A stretch of DNA of 64,000 nt from Diphasiastrum complanatum (Eukaryota; Streptophyta; Lycopodiopsida; Lycopodiales; Lycopodiaceae), in contig CM055092.1 in assembly GCA_029204225.1 (NCBI GenBank), forward strand, positions 84,844,694 to 84,908,693. Reading direction: 5' to 3'. Both the position numbers and the translations under genes were made by a program. Below, in pieces: positions 47,058 to 57,119 of this stretch; position 1 is the first letter of the stretch; each line of letters begins with the position of its first letter. The notes under the pieces are model-generated. The model was not told the origin of the DNA, did not search any database, and was given only the letters and a program-made list of their open reading frames with translations.

Positions 47058-48920
47058 AGGATGTATGACACAAATGCACAGAAGCTTGTAATTTCTAGGA
47101 ATGCTACGTTTGATGAGATGGGCCAAGGTGAACAATCTGAAGTAATCACTGAACCTTTTGATGAGGGATCAAAAGTACAGGTCAAGAAGGAAGTGGATTT
47201 TGATATAGAAAATCCATTGGACAAAGGCAAGCCTAATGCTGAAATTCCCAAGAGAGTACCTAAATGGTACTTATCAGTCACAAATGGTGCAAAGAAGGGA
47301 GATACTCCTGAATCTAGTGAGCAGGGAGAGCTTAGAAGATCAAGTAGAAATCGAAAACCTCCTGCAAGATTAGAGATGAATCTAGCCCTAATGGGATCCA
47401 TCTTAACGGCTCAAGAACCCAAAACTTTCAACGAAGCAAAGAAACACAAGGAGTGGCGTGCAGCTATGGAAACAAAAATGGAGGCTATATCGAAGAACAA
47501 CACGTGGGACTTGGTTGAGCTACCTGATGGTAAGACGCCTATCACATGTAAGTGAATCTACAAGACGAAGTATGGAACAGATGGGCAACTCAACAAGTAC
47601 AAGGCACGATTAGTTGCAAGAGGTTTTGAGTAGCAGGAAGGTATAGACTTTGAGGAGACCTTCACACTTGTAGCCAAAATGGTAACTATTCATTCTATCA
47701 TTGCAATTTTTGCTTTCTATGGTTGGAAAGTCCAGCAAATGGACGTCAAATCTGCTTTTCTTAATGGAGTATTGAATGAAGAGGTATATTTAGAGCAACC
47801 TCAAGGATCTGTTGAGCCAAGAAGAGATCATTTGGTTTGTAAACTCAACAAAATATGGATTGAAGCAAGCACCACGAGCATGGTACTCTTGCATTGATGA
47901 GCACTTCAAGCGAAGCAGAATGGTAAAGAGTGATGCTGATCCTAATCTTTACATTCTAAGGCAAGATTCAGATATAGTGTTCATTGTGTTGTACGTGGAT
48001 GATTTGATTATTACAGGAAGTAATGAGAGGTTAATTAATGAAATCAAATCAAATCTTTCCAATGCTTTTGACATGAGTGATCTAGGATTGATGCACTACT
48101 ATCTTGGCATTGAAGTATGGCAAAAAGAAGACATGGTCTTTCTTACACAAAGCAAATATGTATGAGATTTGCTTTATAAGTTCAATATGCAAGATTGTAA
48201 GCCCTTGAGTACACCTATGGATGTCAACATGAAGCTTACTGCATATGATGAATCTGAGAAAGTGGATGCTTATTTGTATAGACAACTGGTGGGTAGTTTA
48301 ATTTATTTGACACACACACGACCTGATATTTCTTATGCTGTTGGTGTTATTAGTCAATTTATGCAAGATCCTAGTCAAGCACACTGGAAGTCTACTAAAC
48401 ATATTCTTAGATACATTCGAGGGACATTGAATTTTGGTTTGAAGTATGATCAGCCTGAAGCGCCAATGTTGGTAGGTTATACAGATGCCGATTGGCAGGT
48501 AATATTGATGACAGAAGATCTACCAATGATCATACATTTAGTTATGGTACAGCTGCAATTTCATGGAGCAGCAAAAAGCAACCTATAGTAGCTTTATCAT
48601 CAACGGAAGCTGAATATTGAGCACTCAACAATGCTACACAAGAAGCGGTATGGTTACGAAGATTGCTTGGATGCGACTACTATATCTTGCGACAATCAAA
48701 GCTGCATTCACCTTGCCAAAAATCCAGTTTTACATGCTCGAACCAAGCACATCAAAATACACTATCATTTTATTTGAGAGAAAATTCTTGATGGAGCCAT
48801 TGATCTTGTTTTTTGTAAATCTGAAGATCAAATGACAGATATTTTTACTAAGTCATTAGGTAGATGAAAATTTGAGAGTTTCGTACTCTATTAGGAATAG
48901 AAGGATGTAATTTTATCATT
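47058..48920 (+). pseudogene. Copia RT and RNase H (E3)
   Basis: Linker with RRSSRNRKPPARLEM, RT start (HKEWRAAMETKMEAISKNNTW, GKTPITCK, stop, IYKTKYG), QQMDVKSAFLNGVLNEEVYLEQP, a frameshift near 47,850, APRAWYSCIDEHF, active site LYVDDLIITGS (about 47,990), DMSDLGLMHYYLGIEV. After a TGA comes KPLSTPMDVNMKL, then RNase H: THTRPDISYAVGVISQFM, GYTDADW, a frameshift, WSSKKQPIVALSSTEAEY, TGA, SCDNQSCIHLAKNP, MTDIFTKSLG. The last stops (KYV*D, EAEY*A, HFI*E) are all TGA at expected Arg positions. The polypurine tract follows at 48,921. Confidence 0.9.
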
Positions 48921-48929
48921 GAGGGAGAG

Positions 48930-49194
48930 TGTTAGAAATCAATGATAAACTTCATTGTTACTGTTTACGATGTACATTAATGTTGACAGTTGTTACCAGC
49001 TGTAATTAGTAGTAGGCTAGTCTATTAGTCTATTCGTAGGTTTTCTCTCTCTATCAGGGTTTAGGGTTTATATGTACATTTTATATTCAGTATGATGGTA
49101 GTGTGATAGAGTGATATTGTGTGTTCTTCTTCCGCCTCCCTACTTGGTGATTGCTTATGGTGAATGCTTGATGTTGCATATCTGATTCTTGACA
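48930..49194 (+). repeat. 3' LTR of copia element E3
   Basis: 265 bp, TGTTAGAAATC...TTCTTGACA, preceded by gagggagag and followed by the target duplication gttgt. See the 5' LTR for the differences. Confidence 0.95.
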
Positions 49195-49541
49195 GTTGTA
49201 AAAATTTTTGCATTTCCTCCTCGATGGTGATGGGTCTTCAAAACAGTGGTGCAGTAGTAGATGTGGAAGGCCTTGTTTTTTGTTCCAATGGGTCCACTGA
49301 TTGATCTCCGTCTATTTGTCCTATACCTTGGTCATCATGTCCTTGTTGTTGAGGTGGTGGAGAAAATTTGGCATGACCGTCACTAGAATTTGAGGGATTG
49401 TCTACAAGTCGTTGGCGGTTGCTTGCTCATAATCTTTGATTATCTGCTTTGCCTTGGCCAACTCCAATGATGATGTGCCTTTGAATAAATCAAATTTGCT
49501 TTGGAAGTTAGACAAGGACTGGCGATAAGTCTTGACCTTCC
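49195..49541 (-). pseudogene. Family G copy G2, middle piece
   Basis: Host sequence between the two copia insertions. The minus strand reads (across the E4 site) LSRKVKTYRQSLSNFQSKF, DLFKGTSSLELAKAKQIIKDYEQATANDL, then a diverged linker (ILVTVMPNFL), ending with RRK.Q-type sequence that joins MQKFLQQ across E3. G1 has the equivalent GRFDRFKGAVSTELSKTKETITAYEIAAAQ at 9040-8950. A likely coiled coil. Stops are of the TAG/TGA kind. Confidence 0.65.
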
Positions 49542-50384
49542 TGTTGTAAATTTCAGAATTCACACGTGTTCTTGATTAAGCTTTGTGATTGGCACAGTAC
49601 CCTGATTCTAGATTGTTCAACAAGATCTAGTTCAGAAGATATGGCTAATTCACAATCTAGCATGCTAATCAATAGACTATGATAGTAATGAATCAAAGAA
49701 TGATTAAAAGTACAAGATTACAGTGTTTTAGCATTAGCTTCAACACGAGTTAGAGAGAGAAAGCTAGAGAGATAACAAGAAAAAACAGTTTAGATCCAAC
49801 CAAGCATGAGATAGCTACAAAACTTTGGTTCTTCATTACTTTGTGAATGAGAATGATATGTACATATATATGAGAGCCAAAATTCGTGGTACTCCTTGCA
49901 TTCAATGCACATACTACACCTATTCAAGTGCAAACAACTATTAACTTGACACCTAACTGCTAGCATGCACAGGTTGCACCTAACTTCTACCTACTTTCTT
50001 CAAATGGCAATTTCTCAACTAGCCATGTACAAATCTACATGCATGTGTCCATTAGAGTGATTGCAAGCTTTGCATGTCACTATGGAAACTTAGGACATTA
50101 TGCATTTATTGTGGCTTGAGTTTCTACAAGGTCATAATTGACCAATTCCATGTGAATCTCTATATACATGTCAAACTAGACATTGTCAACATTATTGCAT
50201 ATCATACTAGACCAACTAGACATTATGCATGTCACTGGAATTTGATCTACCTAACCCAAACTCGCCCTATTCTACAAGGGTATGTGCTCAATTCACATAC
50301 CTTGGATATGTACAAAATATTTACATGGGTAGGATCCCCCAAACATTAACAACAGATGATAGATATGTTTTACAATTTTTAACA
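49542..50384 (-). repeat. 3' LTR of copia element E4
   Basis: TGTTGTAAATTTCAG...TTTTTAACA on the plus strand. Lacks about 25 bases near its left end that the other LTR has (tagggaatgtccacaagagtgactg); otherwise few differences by eye. A diverged relative is at 15,021-15,640. Confidence 0.93.
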
Positions 50385-50479
50385 CTCCTCCTTAAAATAT
50401 CTCTCTCTGATGTTGGTGAAGATCCTTTGAGTTTGGATTCTTTGCTTTGCATTTGAAGTGAAGATGAACAAAGAATCCA

Positions 50480-51254
50480 TCATAGCAGTATGCTTACCAA
50501 ATCCAAGATAAGTTCTCTTTGATAGAAATCTTTTCCAAATGCCTTTGAAAAATATTCCACCAACCTGCTACTATGCCAATGTACCTCCTGCATGTCTGAT
50601 GTCGATCCTGGGTATGCAAAGTCCACATGCATGAAGTTGGCTGCAAGAAAGACTGAAAAAACCGAGGCGTCCATGCCTCATCATGACCACAAAGATCATA
50701 AAGATCAAGATTGTACCACGAGCAATATTCAAGATTAAGCATACTAGCTTCACTAGTCCAAAAAATATGAACTCTATCCAAAATGGATCTAATCTTGAAC
50801 CATACTCAAACTTGATCAAATTAAGGCTAGATACTTTTTTGAGGGTGTAAGTGTCCTCAGTGGATGCTTCACTTAACCTCACAAGAAGTTTACAATATGC
50901 CTCAATACATGAAAAAACTCCTTTTTTCAAACTATGAGTACTAAACTCATACTTGCTCTTACTTAATTTAAGAGCATACAAATGATGGTACAACATCTTG
51001 CTTTCTAGATGTTTTGGAAACATAATCAAGTCACAAAAGACAAGAATTGATTCCAAACTAAAGACTTCATTAAAAAACAGAATAGTCTTACTTGATCTTT
51101 GAGATAAGCAAATCTCAATTAAGCAAGATACATCATTAATCAAAGAAAAATAACAATAGGTGAGTAAAAAAAAATGAATACCACCTTTTCTTTTCCATGA
51201 AATAAGATCAACAAGGACTCGGCCTTGTACAATGATGAAGATCTCCTTGGACAT
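50480..51254 (-). other. Unidentified sequence in the RT position of E4, plus RNase H tail
   Basis: Where RT should be (about 51,100-50,700), the minus strand holds an open frame of 227 residues (51,254-50,571) with hydrophobic stretches (IHFFLLTYCYFSLI; FIFFGLVKLVCLILNI; TILIFMIFVVMM) and none of the RT motifs. The last part (50,650-50,480) regains element identity with SSRLVEYFSKAFGKDFYQREL, resembling the ADIFTKALGKD end of RNase H. The unknown segment may be captured or simply decayed beyond recognition. Confidence 0.4.
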
Positions 51255-52272
51255 GCATGTTGAGGATACTCCTCCTCAAGCCTTGACCTCATCACAACTT
51301 GATTACTTGCCATAGTAATGACTTGTGATGCACTATGTGACACTGTGCTTTTGGCCACTTCCAAGATAGAAAATAGGTCTTCAAAATCAAGAACCTCTCC
51401 ATGCTCAAACACCTTTGAGATAGAGAGTGTAAAGGCTATGTAGCCTTCCTTGGTGGATAAGCATCCAACCATGATCCACAGACTAGGATCACCATCCTTC
51501 TTTCTTTCCAAGAAACCACATGCAAAGCAATAGTCTTCAAGAACACTGAGGTATACAACCTTAGGCTTATAACTGAACAAGACTTCATAAAGTGCACTTC
51601 TTCCATTAGCTTCATAACTCCATAAAGTTTTGCATGATGGAACATACACATGCACCAAAAAACTTGAAGAGACAAACACAGCCAAATGTAACTTGTGGAT
51701 CCATCAATAGTACATGCAAAGCAAGAAACACCTTCCTTGCTTATTGATAAAGAAAGATGAACATCGAAATGTTCCAACTCCATAGAATGTTCTGTCTTTT
51801 TAAAAGACATTAAATATGGATCCATAAGTGATTTTGCCATAGAATAAGCCACTCTTGGCTTGATCTCCTTGACTATACTAGGCATAGACCTGAAGTTGGA
51901 AACATAGAACTTCCTATGCCATAGCTCCTCCTTGGAAACATAAGTCATCAATGCAGCATCACATAAACTTGAATTTTCATGCACATCTAGCTTGAAAATA
52001 CCTCCATATCTAGATCCACTTGCAAGGATCTTATCTTCTTTCTTTATGAAACAACCATTGATATTGAAATCTAGTTCATAACCATCATCTAACAACTTTC
52101 CTACACTAATCACACTCTTTGTGAGATTAGGCACATAGAGAACATTGGAAAGTGTAAAATTCATAGAAGGTGTAAGTTTTAAGGAACAACTTCCAACACC
52201 TTCAATTGCACATGCATCACCAACTGCTGTGTATATTGATTTCTTAGGATCTAGAACAGATTCAATAGACAA
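51255..52272 (-). pseudogene. Copia pre-integrase and integrase remnants (E4)
   Basis: From 52,272: VGDACAIEGVGSCSLKL, FTLSNVLYVPNLTKSVISVGKL, GGIFKLDVHENSS, EELWHRKFYVSNFRSM are pre-integrase and zinc-binding landmarks. The core is altered: VSCFACTIDGSTSYIWL recalls the F..FIDD.SRY.W strand, and then the frame jumps to the C-terminal end, KTLWSYEANGRSALYEVLF and KDGDPSLWIMVG in another frame (51,685-51,430). The catalytic D-D-E segment is not present, so this integrase is a deletion derivative. Confidence 0.7.
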
Positions 52273-52786
52273 ATTTTTTTTTGGAGCAACTCATATGAGT
52301 GGTTGCACCACTATCAATATACCATGATACATCATTAAAGGGTAAAGAAGAAAAACGAGACATCAGAAGAGATGCCTCTCCACAACTTGCATGTGAGTCT
52401 TCTATGATACAATTGGTTTGAACTTCTTGTGTCTTCTTCTTATAGTTAGAAGGATGAGCTGACTCATCTTCTACTCCACCACAGTCTTTGTTCTTTGCTT
52501 TTTTCTTGGTGAAGGCACGAGAGTACTGGTTCTTACTCCTCTTTCTTGACTTGATCTCGGCTTCATGAAGGTTCTTCAGAGTCTCCCAAGTCTCCTTGGC
52601 TAAGGTGCATGAACTAATCTCTCTCAACATCTCATCGGAGATGTTCAATTTGATGATATGTAGAGCAATTCTTGCTCTCTTCTTGAATCTCTGAGCCTCA
52701 TCAAAAGCTGCAGGTTCAACTTCAATTGCAGTTACAATATCCATTACACCATAGAGAATCAACAAGGATCTATCATATCCTTCCAA
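52262..52786 (-). pseudogene. Copia gag C-terminal half and protease start (E4)
   Basis: The frame gives VEPAAFDEAQRFKKRARIAL, LAKETWETLKNLHEAEIKSRKRS (gag), a Lys-rich linker, and the protease motif WYIDSGATTHMSC with intact DSGA (about 52,320-52,290). A CCHC knuckle is not visible. The 5' part of gag lies upstream with a frame break near 52,790. The frame change to the pre-integrase part occurs at 52,270. Confidence 0.8.
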
Positions 52787-53608
52787 ACTGAATAGTTAAA
52801 GGTGTATAGTCTTTCACTAGCTTGAAAGAGACAATCTCCTACAAATGCCATGAATGTGAAGACTCTTGTAATTGGATTGCAATATGTTTGAGCTTGTTCC
52901 TATCTGACTTAGAGTTGTTGCTCTCTTTCACTATAGGTATTTTCAAAAAATGTACTACCTTCCTATGTGAAACACATGCAACTGTATTTGAGACAGATCT
53001 CAAATATTCCACAAGACAAGCTAACTAGATCAGATACACAAAGTGGATTGAGACACTTTGGTTAGTTTGAATCCTACTTTTGGCGCGTGTGAAATGCAAC
53101 AAAAGAAAACACTATTGACACTCAAAAGGCTCAAAGGGTCTTCAATTACTTCAAACTCAGTCTTGATCTTTAGTTTCTTGTATAGGATGCTCAAAACCAT
53201 GAATTCAGAACAAAGTAAAAATTGATTCAAATCAAAATGTTGTCACTCGGATTTTGGACCTATCCTTATCCTCTTTAAGAGCTTATAACTCTTTCTAGAC
53301 ACTTCAGATTGATTTGGTTTCAATTTCTATGAAAAGTACAGATCATAAGCTTTCCATCAAACTATAAAACTGCTATCTTTGGATCTATCAACAAGGAAAA
53401 CAAAGGGATTGAAAATCTCTGATTTTCACATGTGCGGAATTCCAGAATTTCGTACTACCTCAATTCAGGTCTGAAAATTCAGTTCAGGTCCGATTTGATC
53501 CAATTACACTTCAGAGAAATGTTAGAAAAGGTGAAAAACTGCTTTTTTGCTTGTTTATCTCTCAATTTCTTGTACTATCAGGGAAATTAGCATGCAAAGC
53601 TTAATGAG

Positions 53609-53620
53609 GCTATGATACCA
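53609..53620 (-). other. Primer binding site of E4
   Basis: gctatgatacca; differs from the consensus complement gctctgatacca by one base. Immediately adjacent to the LTR start at 53,621. The leader 52,800-53,608 carries no gene. Confidence 0.88.
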
Positions 53621-54482
53621 TGTTGTAAATTCCAGAATTCACACATGTAGGGAATGTCCACAAGAGTGACTGATCTTGATTAAGCTTTGTGATTGGCACA
53701 GTGCCCTGATTCTAGATTGTTCAACAAGATCTAGTTCAGAAGATATGGCTAATTCACAATCTAGCATGCTAATCAATAAACTATGATAGTAATGAATCAA
53801 AGAATGATTAAAAGTACAAGGTTACAGTGTTTTAGCATTAGCTTCAACACGAGTTAGAGAGAGAAATCTAGAGAGATAACAAGAAGAAACAGTTTAGATC
53901 CAACCAAGCATGAGATAGCTACAAAACTTTGGTTCTTCATTACTTTGTGAATGAGAATGATATGTACATATATAGGAGAGCCAAAATTCGTGGTACTCCT
54001 TGCATTCAATGCACATCCTACACCTATTCAAGTGCAAACAACTATTAACTTGGCACCTAACTGCTAGCATGCACAGGTTGCACCTAACTTCTACCTACTT
54101 CCTCCTAATTTCTCAACTAGCCATGTACAAATCTACATGCTTGTGTCCATTAAAGTGATTGCGTGCTTTGCATGTCACTATGGAAACTTAGGACATTATG
54201 CATTTATTGTGGCTCAAGTTTCTACAAGGTCATAATTGACCAATTCCATGTGAATCTCTATATGCATGTCAAACTAAACATTGTCAACATTATTGCATAT
54301 CATACTAGACCAACTAGACTTTATGCATGTCACTGGAATTTGATCTACCTAACCCAAACTCGCCCTTTTCTACAAGGATATGTTCTCAATTCACATACCT
54401 TGGATATGTACAAAATATTTACATGGGTAGGATCCCCCAAACATTAACAACAGATGATAGATATGTTTTACATTTTTTAACA
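53621..54482 (-). repeat. 5' LTR of copia element E4
   Basis: TGTTGTAAATTCCAG...TTTTTTAACA on the plus strand, 862 bp. It includes tatataggagag in inverted orientation, a plausible promoter region shared with the 3' LTR. Confidence 0.93.
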
Positions 54483-55165
54483 TTTCCTAGATAGATAGTT
54501 TATTTCTTCTTGGGAGACAAGATGATCCAGTATATGTGTGTGTAGTAGATTATCTCCCTTTATAGCCATGGCATCCAATTCACTTAAAATTCTTTTTTTC
54601 TTAAGCTTAGCCATATCCAATTGACCTTGCAATAGGAGGACCTATTTTCTAGCGTCCTGGACAACTTTATCAACTTTGTCGTGAGCTGTGATAAGGGCAT
54701 TGTGGAGCTCGGCAACGTACTTTTCCAGCGCTCTTCTTGTTGTTTTTCTTTTTGAGCTCTACTTCAGATTTTTCTTCATGTTGCTTGGAAATCTTGAGAA
54801 CTCAATTGATTGGACCAGTTTTTGATTGATGAGATTATTTTCAGAGCCAAAATCTTCAATTTGCTTCTCCATAGAAGTTTTTCCATCTAACATGTTCTGG
54901 ATCATTCGCCCTAGGTGTGTATGGGATCCCTAGGATGTCACCAGAATCCAATGGTACTTGAGACACGGTTGTCTGTACAACAGGAGGTACAGATGTCGCA
55001 GGTTCAACTGAATAATGGCTTGTGTGTCGGGAAAAGTGGAATATCCGAAGTGGATGGATCAAACAATTGGATCGGAGTGATCCTACTACTGCACAAAAGC
55101 GGTGGTCAAGTGATTCCCTTGGTGCGTGCACTACAACCCCAGTAGACAAACATCCAATAAATCAT
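54483..55165 (-). pseudogene. Family G copy G2, N-terminal piece
   Basis: From 55,149: a Pro/Val linker (PATSVPPVVQTTVSQVPLDSGD), ILGIPYTPRANDPEHVRW, KNFYGEAN, a stop, then in the frames below a coiled coil (KYVAELHNALITAHDKVDKV, VLLLQGQLDMAKLKKKRIL, SELDAMAIKGDNLL) and YLSR at the E4 edge. Once E4 and one copy of its 5-bp duplication are removed, LSR joins KVKTYRQSL at 49,541 in frame. This is the most N-terminal part of family G visible in the window. At the 5' side it meets copia gag near 55,170. Function unknown. Confidence 0.6.
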
Positions 55166-55169
55166 TAAG

Positions 55170-55597
55170 AATAAAGTTGAACAAGCTCTCCTTCCTTAAC
55201 GCTGTCATCAACGTAGCCAACTCATCATTCAAAGCTTTTACTTTCTTCACTCTTTTGCAAACATTGAAAGATTTTTTTTCTTAGAGTCAACACTCTAGAA
55301 GTAGACTTGGATTCATAAAGCTTTTTTAATGAATCCCAAACATCCTTTGGTGAAGTACTCTTACCAACTTCTTTGAGAAGTTCATTGATAACATTCATCT
55401 TGATCATATGTAGAGTCGTTCATCTCAAGAAGTGATTCCATCCTCACTTTCCACAATGAATAGTTACTTGAGGTAAGCCTATCATTGCCTTCCAACATGA
55501 ATCCAATTGATGTAGCCATGTAGCAATGACCTGATCCTTTCTTCCAACCTGTTCCAATGCACAAGGCACTCTTTTGAACAATAACAAATGTTTTCAA
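55170..55597 (-). pseudogene. Copia gag N-terminal fragment (E5)
   Basis: MATSIGFMLEGNDRLTSSNYSLWKVRMESLL is the start of copia gag (L.G.NY..WK..M...L). A second frame gives GKSTSPKDVWDSLKKLYESKSTSRVLTLRKKI. The two are offset by a frameshift near 55,390. The fragment ends near 55,170, where G2 begins, so all downstream domains of E5 are missing. Confidence 0.8.
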
Positions 55598-56100
55598 AAA
55601 TAAATCACAAAGATATGGAACTTCTCAATTCTCTTCTAACACTTATATCTAGCAAATCAACAGATAGAATACTGAAATCTTGATCAACCTATGATCTATC
55701 CTCAATATAATAACTCTTGCCACTTCCTAAGATTGAAACACACTCAAATGAAGTTCAAAAATCTCATAAACTAGAGATCCAATCGAAATTAGGGTTTTGA
55801 CAAAATCACAAAAAATTGAATATTTCAAATTCTACATGCAATTGCTTAAAATTTGATATGCAATCCTATAGCCACCACTTAGACTTTTCTTATGCATCAA
55901 AAATTGGCCAAATCCAATATGTGAAGTGTGAAATCAGAATTGATCAAGTATATAAACCTGATTTGAGTTTTGATCTACAAAAGATCCAATCTACATATAC
56001 AAGAAACTCGATTTTTGGGTAGAAGTCATGCTATAGCATTGATATCTCCTCCAAATCCTTGATAGATGTGATTGCTTACTTCATAGTCTGAAACACAAAA

Positions 56101-56600
56101 GCTTGATACCATGTGAAGAATTTTAGATCATTAAGATCCAAAATCATCCCTTTGATCTTTGGTTAAAAAGACAACAAATCACCAACCTTGCCAATGTAGA
56201 AAAGCCAACATCTAGTCAAACTCTGCATAAATCCATAGCTTACTTACACAAGCTGCTCTTAAGTTTAAAAAAAAAAAAACCGAAACTTGTAAAAAGATAA
56301 AAAAAGACCAATGCTTACAAAACTCAAAGCATGAAATGTGAGCATCTATTCTGATCAAAAGTTTTATTTTTAAAAAAAACTTTTTAACATAACTCTTGAA
56401 GTCCCATATGTATGTATGAAACATATATTAGTGTAGGGAGATACTACCTTTCATGCTGGTATAGCTTCACAAAGCTTTAGACCTGAATGTGAGGTAAGGT
56501 CATTTCCTGCGAGCTACCCATCTCCTTATTGATTTACGCAGAACCCTACTAATGTATTACTGATTTCAAACCCAAAGTAGAAAGTTAATGGTCATGCAAT
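56101..56600 (-). repeat. PBS and 5' LTR of copia element E5 (right end uncertain)
   Basis: gcttgatacca (56,101-56,111; nine to ten bases like the usual complement gctctgatacca) precedes TGTGAAGAATTTTAG at 56,112. The leader 55,600-56,100 is AT-rich without genes. The LTR's outer end is not identified; I place it loosely near 56,600. 56,600-57,120 shows no gene. Confidence 0.6.
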
Positions 56601-57119
56601 CTCCTTCAAAGAGTGTCATATTATTACAATGGTGTTTATATCAATTACACATAATCATAGTCCAAAGCCAATGCTAATGTATCCAAATGTAATAGGGTCA
56701 TTCCTTTATGAACTCGTAGTTTGAATATTAGCATTATCCGAAAAGTAGAAAAGCACGTAAGTAGTTTTTGCATTACGGTAAAAACTGTTATCAAAGCCTC
56801 ATAAAATGTATCATAGTAAAGACCAGTGCATCCCATTTGCGTTACTAGTTTTGTGAGCTCATACATTTCAAGCTTCACATTACCATCAAAGGTGGTATCA
56901 AAAAGCATGTAAAGTACTATCTGCAACGACTTTGAACTTATGGTTCGTGTTTTTCACAAAGCAACGATCATGAGCAAATTTCACTTTCTAAATTTTTCTT
57001 CAAACCTGGAACGTAGAGTACCTCCTTGATTGTTTTGCTTTTACAATCAAGTAGTTGAATAGAAATAGTGCCTATTTCCCTGAGCTTGGATAATTCACCA
57101 TTTTTTTGTGAGATTGACA

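Larger units (their letters stand above)
43694..49194 (+). mobile_element. Ty1/copia element E3, full length, inactive
   Basis: Complete 5.5-kb element with both LTRs, PBS, gag, protease, integrase, RT, RNase H, polypurine tract (gagggagag, 48,921-48,929) and a perfect 5-bp target duplication (gttgt). It interrupts the G2 gene. At least ten in-frame stops and about six frameshifts break the polyprotein. Most stops sit where Arg (CGA), Gln (CAG) or Trp (TGG) would be one transition away. Confidence 0.95.
49542..54482 (-). mobile_element. Ty1/copia element E4, minus strand, pol largely replaced
   Basis: LTRs 49,542-50,384 and 53,621-54,482 (843 and 862 bp), PBS at 53,609-53,620, purine tract (reverse of ctcctcctt) at 50,385-50,393. 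Flanks are cttcc (49,537-49,541) and tttcc (54,483-54,487), a target duplication with one mismatch. The interior has gag, protease and pieces of integrase, and the tail of RNase H, but no RT. It interrupts family G copy G2. Confidence 0.92.
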
